Source: Thermodesulfatator atlanticus (GTDB lineage Bacteria; Desulfobacterota; Thermodesulfobacteria; Thermodesulfobacteriales; Thermodesulfatatoraceae). From it: 7,371 nt of DNA. Position numbers and translations under genes: made by a program. Positions 4,932 to 7,371 of this stretch are shown piece after piece. The notes under the pieces are model-generated. The model ran no database searches. It had not been told where the DNA came from and saw only the letters and a list, made by a program, of their open reading frames with translations. The first letter of the stretch is position 1; each line of letters opens with the position of its first letter. The stretch lies in assembly GCA_011321895.1 (NCBI GenBank), contig DROK01000125.1, positions 1 to 7,371 of the forward strand. The letters are read 5' to 3'.

Positions 4932-5717
4932 AGTCCCGAGATAGTCCTCCCCCAGACGGTCCTTGAGCTTGGCCCGCAAGCGAGCGATGGCCTTGCTGTG
5001 GAGCTGTGAAATCCGGCTCTCGGTATAACCCAAAATCTCCCCGATCTCCCGCATGGTAAGCCCTTCGTAATAGTAAAGACTCAAGACCAGCTTTTCCTTT
5101 TCTGGCAGTTCGTCGATGGCTTCCGCCAAAACGTCTCTCAGTTCCTTGAGCTCACAGTCTTCAAAGGGGTCAGGCTGATCCGGGTCCTCGATGAGGTCAA
5201 AGATATCTTCTTCGTTGAGGTCAGGGATCTTGCGTTTGATGTTTTCAATGTCCACGAAGGAGACGTTTTTGGTCTCTTCCAGCATCTTGTAGAATTCCTC
5301 AAGGGTAACCCCCAGGGCCTCAGCCACTTCGTCGTCCTCTGCCGGCCGACCAAGCTCCTGTTCCAGTTCCAGGTAAGCCTTTTCGATCATGTTTGCCTTT
5401 TTGCGTACCGAACGCGGCACCCAGTCCAGGGAGCGTAGCTCGTCCAGCATGGCCCCGCGGATGCGAAATTCCGCAAAGGTCTTGAACTGGATATTCCGGC
5501 TGGGATCGAAACGGTTGATGGCGTCGATCAGCCCCATGACCCCGGCACTTATAAGATCGTTGATATCCACGTTGGGTGGCAGTTTCATGGCCAGGCGTCC
5601 CGCTACGTATTTGATAAGGGGAGCGTACTTGATGATCAGTTCGTTCCGCTTTTGCAAGGACAACCCCTCTTTGCGGTCCTCAGTGGTCATTTGTGGTCGG
5701 GCTAAAGGTGCTTTCAT
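4929..5717 (-). CDS. fliA: flagellar sigma factor FliA (sigma-28)
   Basis: FliA directs RNA polymerase to late flagellar and chemotaxis promoters. The 262-residue product has region 2 at about 31-97 (YAPLIKYVAGRLAMKLP, DLISAGVMGLIDAINRFDP, FKTFAEFRIRGAMLDELR) followed by the FliA-type DWVPRSVR. Region 3 lies at about 107-150, an acidic linker with DLIEDPDQPDPFED follows, and region 4 at about 200-251 carries the helix-turn-helix LTMREIGEILGYTESRISQL. The ATG at 5717 is chosen because it forms the standard ATGA overlap with flhG; an in-frame TTG at 5723 would add only two residues. A GGGGG run seven bases upstream could serve as a weak ribosome site. No anti-sigma factor flgM is in the window. 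A FliA-type -10 box lies directly after its stop, suggesting it activates the genes behind it. Confidence 0.95.
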   Translation of the reverse strand: MKAPLARPQMTTEDRKEGLSLQKRNELIIKYAPLIKYVAGRLAMKLPPNVDINDLISAGVMGLIDAINRFDPSRNIQFKTFAEFRIRGAMLDELRSLDWVPRSVRKKANMIEKAYLELEQELGRPAEDDEVAEALGVTLEEFYKMLEETKNVSFVDIENIKRKIPDLNEEDIFDLIEDPDQPDPFEDCELKELRDVLAEAIDELPEKEKLVLSLYYYEGLTMREIGEILGYTESRISQLHSKAIARLRAKLKDRLGEDYLGT

Positions 5718-6544
5718 GCGCAAACCCCCATAATTTTTCGTCCAAAAAACTGAAGCCCTCCTTCAAAGGGCCTTATTTGCAAACGATCAAGTTCTGCCGC
5801 CACCTGTCTTATGGCCCGGGTAGCCGAAGATTCAGGAAAGAGGGTCACCAGGGGCCTTTGGGCCCTTACGGCCTCAGAGACCTGGCGGTCAAAAGGAATG
5901 CTTCCCAAGAAATTGAGGGAAACACTCCCCAGAAAGCGTTCCACCACCCGCAGGAGCTGCCGGTAAATTTCGGTGGCCTGGTTTTTCCGGCGCACCCAAT
6001 TCACCACCAGGTGGAAGTGTTTGACCCCGTAGCGTCGGTAAAGGACCTTGATCAGGGCGTAAACGTCGGTAAGGGCGGTGGGCTCCGGCGTACAGACCAG
6101 CAACCTTTCCTGGGAAGCGAGATTGAAATAAAGGACGTTTTCTGAAATCCCTGCCGGCGTATCCAAAAACACCCAGTCAAGCCCTGTGGCCAATTCCTCA
6201 AATTCTTCAAGGAGCAACAGCTTTTCCCCCTCGCTGAGGTGGGTGAGTTTGACCAGCCCCGAACTGGCGGGCAGAATCTTGACCCCGCAGGGGCCGGTGA
6301 CCAGCACGTCGGCCAGCCTGCAACGACCGGCCAGGACGTCACCTATGTGGCGCCGGGGGGTGAGACCAAAAAGGACGTCCACGTTGGCCAGCCCCAGGTC
6401 CCCGTCAAAAACAAGCACCTTGGCCCCGGCTTCCGCCAGAACACAGGCCAGGTTAGCGGCCAAGGTGGTCTTACCCACTCCTCCTTTGCCGCTGGAAACC
6501 GCAAAAACCCTTGGTCCTTTGGCAAGGCCGTCTCTAAACGACAT
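5714..6544 (-). CDS. flhG: flagellar number regulator FlhG/FleN, MinD-like ATPase
   Basis: FlhG is a membrane-cycling ATPase of the MinD/ParA class that limits flagellar number and works with FlhF. The 276-residue product has the deviant Walker A GKGGVGKTT (19-27), the switch region FDGDLGLANVDVLFG (46-60) with the FlhG-type DLGLAN, and Walker B FLDTPAGI (126-133). PEPTALTD and VVNWV follow, the usual FlhG adenine-side motifs. The C-terminus (FEGGLQFFGRKIMGVCA) could be the amphipathic membrane-binding helix. The ATG at 6544 is preferred over the upstream in-frame TTG at 6562 because GGAGGA lies five bases before it. Only 18 residues precede Walker A and they lack the DQAxxLR motif that activates FlhF in several species. 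The start overlaps the flhF stop by 11 bases and the stop overlaps fliA (ATGA). Confidence 0.93.
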   Translation of the reverse strand: MSFRDGLAKGPRVFAVSSGKGGVGKTTLAANLACVLAEAGAKVLVFDGDLGLANVDVLFGLTPRRHIGDVLAGRCRLADVLVTGPCGVKILPASSGLVKLTHLSEGEKLLLLEEFEELATGLDWVFLDTPAGISENVLYFNLASQERLLVCTPEPTALTDVYALIKVLYRRYGVKHFHLVVNWVRRKNQATEIYRQLLRVVERFLGSVSLNFLGSIPFDRQVSEAVRAQRPLVTLFPESSATRAIRQVAAELDRLQIRPFEGGLQFFGRKIMGVCA

Positions 6545-7371
6545 AAGATTCCTCCATCTCAAGGTTGTGCAGGAGCAAGCCCATCAATCTCTTAGGGGTA
6601 GCCTGTTCAAAATCCTCCGGCACCCTGTCACCGGTAGAAAGAAAACGCACCGGGGGAAGACCGGGCAGGAAGAGCCAGAAGAGGGGACCACCACAACCCA
6701 TCGCCTCCACGTGGGTCAAAACCAGGGAGGCCACCGGCAAGACTTTGAGGCGCTGCCAGAGGGAAAAGACGTTTTGTGGGGCCTCACAGGCCCTCAGCAC
6801 CAGGCTTAAAGAAACCCGGGGAGAGGTTTCTGCCAGTTCGCGTAAATTTTTTTCGGAAAAAGACGGGGAAAGGGCCGGAGTATCCACCAGTACGTAGTCC
6901 CAGCTCGCCAGCTCTTTAAGGGTGGGCCCGAATTCTTCCGGGCGGGAAAAGCGGAGGGGAAGGTCCAGGAGTTCTGCAAAACGGCTTATCTGTTCCCTGG
7001 CCCCTACCCGTACGGTATCCAGGGAAAGGAGGGCCACCTTGTGGCCGTTAAAACGCAACCTGGCCGCCAGTTTGACCAAAGAAGTGGTCTTCCCCACCCC
7101 GGCCGGGCCGAAATAAACCAGAACCTTGGCAAGCTTGGCCGTATCCACCCTCTGGGTTACCCTGGCTTTTAGCTGCTTCAAAAATCCCTCTTTATTAAAA
7201 TCGCCATTAGCGCTGAAATTTTTAAGGACCAAGGGAGGCACCCCCTGATGCATCAAAAGCTCAAAAAAGCTGGATCGGGGCGCCATACTGGCTTCCAGCC
7301 CCTTGAGCAGCGCTTTCAGTTCCTCAAGTTCTCGTAACACCAGGGAAAACCCTTCCCGGCGGGGAGGGAGA
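6534..7371 (-). CDS. flhF: flagellar SRP-type GTPase FlhF, N-terminus beyond the window, degenerate G motifs
   Basis: FlhF is an SRP-family GTPase that marks the site of flagellar assembly at the membrane. The frame stays open past the GTG at 7340 to the window edge with FlhF-like sequence, so that GTG is probably internal and the basic N-terminal domain lies outside. Visible parts, numbered from the GTG, are the helical N domain (1-70), G1 GPAGVGKTT (78-86, bases 7083-7109), and G2 DTVRVGAREQI (108-118). The C-terminal signature STGDRVPEDFEQATPKRL is also present, as in other FlhF. Two key motifs are degenerate. G3, normally DTAGR, is DTPALS (bases 6867-6884). G4, normally TKLD or TKID, is THVE (bases 6705-6716), losing the Lys and Asp that read guanine. 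The fold is kept, but GTP specificity and hydrolysis are in doubt. The product is certain as a family member, less so as an active GTPase. Confidence 0.9.
   Translation of the reverse strand, partial: LPPRREGFSLVLRELEELKALLKGLEASMAPRSSFFELLMHQGVPPLVLKNFSANGDFNKEGFLKQLKARVTQRVDTAKLAKVLVYFGPAGVGKTTSLVKLAARLRFNGHKVALLSLDTVRVGAREQISRFAELLDLPLRFSRPEEFGPTLKELASWDYVLVDTPALSPSFSEKNLRELAETSPRVSLSLVLRACEAPQNVFSLWQRLKVLPVASLVLTHVEAMGCGGPLFWLFLPGLPPVRFLSTGDRVPEDFEQATPKRLMGLLLHNLEMEESYVV
6550..6555 (-). promoter_or_regulatory. flhG ribosome binding site
   Basis: On the minus strand GGAGGA ends five bases before the ATG at 6544, within the last codons of flhF. It decides the flhG start against the longer TTG-initiated frame. 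Confidence 0.8.

Noticed and set aside
6545..6562. Upstream TTG start for flhG at 6562
   Set aside because: A GGAGGA site sits between this TTG and the ATG at 6544 at the correct spacing for the ATG, and the added residues match nothing in the family.
6186..6809. Long plus-strand frames opposite flhG and flhF
   Set aside because: The opposite strand has clear P-loop ATPase and GTPase motifs. The plus-strand translations are Ser/Thr/Pro-rich and resemble nothing.

Overview
This 7.4 kb window looks like part of the chromosome of a flagellated, Gram-negative, probably thermophilic bacterium of mid-range to fairly high GC. Proteins rich in Glu, Lys, Arg and Leu, very tight gene packing, an flhF-flhG-fliA-cheY block and a divergent molybdopterin enzyme next to coaE all fit Desulfobacterota or Thermodesulfobacteria. 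That placement is inference; there is no rRNA or other decisive marker here.

Left arm (1-1743, + strand): the 3' part of coaE (dephospho-CoA kinase, last step of CoA synthesis) overlaps moeA (molybdenum insertion into molybdopterin) by four bases (ATGA). Both are housekeeping cofactor genes, probably in one transcript that starts outside the window.

Right arm (7371 down to 1736, - strand): one dense operon read leftwards. In transcription order it holds flhF (start off the window), flhG/fleN, fliA (sigma-28), cheY, a fliL-like gene with a very long acidic cytoplasmic extension, a 61-residue lysine-rich small protein, a DUF2802-like membrane-anchored protein, a FliK-like protein, and a 146-residue protein that resembles a HEPN domain. 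Nearly every junction overlaps or touches (11-base overlap, ATGA, TAATG, a 1-base gap, 8-base overlap, TGATG), so translational coupling is likely. The only sizeable gap, 54 bases between fliA and cheY, carries an exact GCCGATAA sigma-28 -10 box and a strong ribosome binding site. This suggests that FliA drives the chemotaxis and motor genes downstream of itself.

How the genes fit together: FlhF and FlhG set flagellar position and number, FliA switches on late flagellar genes, CheY-P talks to the motor switch, the FliL-like protein sits at the motor/stator, and the FliK-like protein points to hook-length or secretion control. The last four gene products are the least explained. The most unusual points are an FlhF whose G3 and G4 GTPase motifs are both degenerate, paired with an FlhG that lacks the usual N-terminal FlhF-activating motif; a HEPN-like protein with an Rx4H motif coupled to a flagellar operon; and a polyacidic FliL extension encoded directly before a polybasic small protein. 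The two arms converge with an 8-base overlap of their coding regions, leaving no room for a terminator between them. I see no RNA genes, mobile elements or CRISPR arrays, and no gene-free stretch longer than 54 bases.
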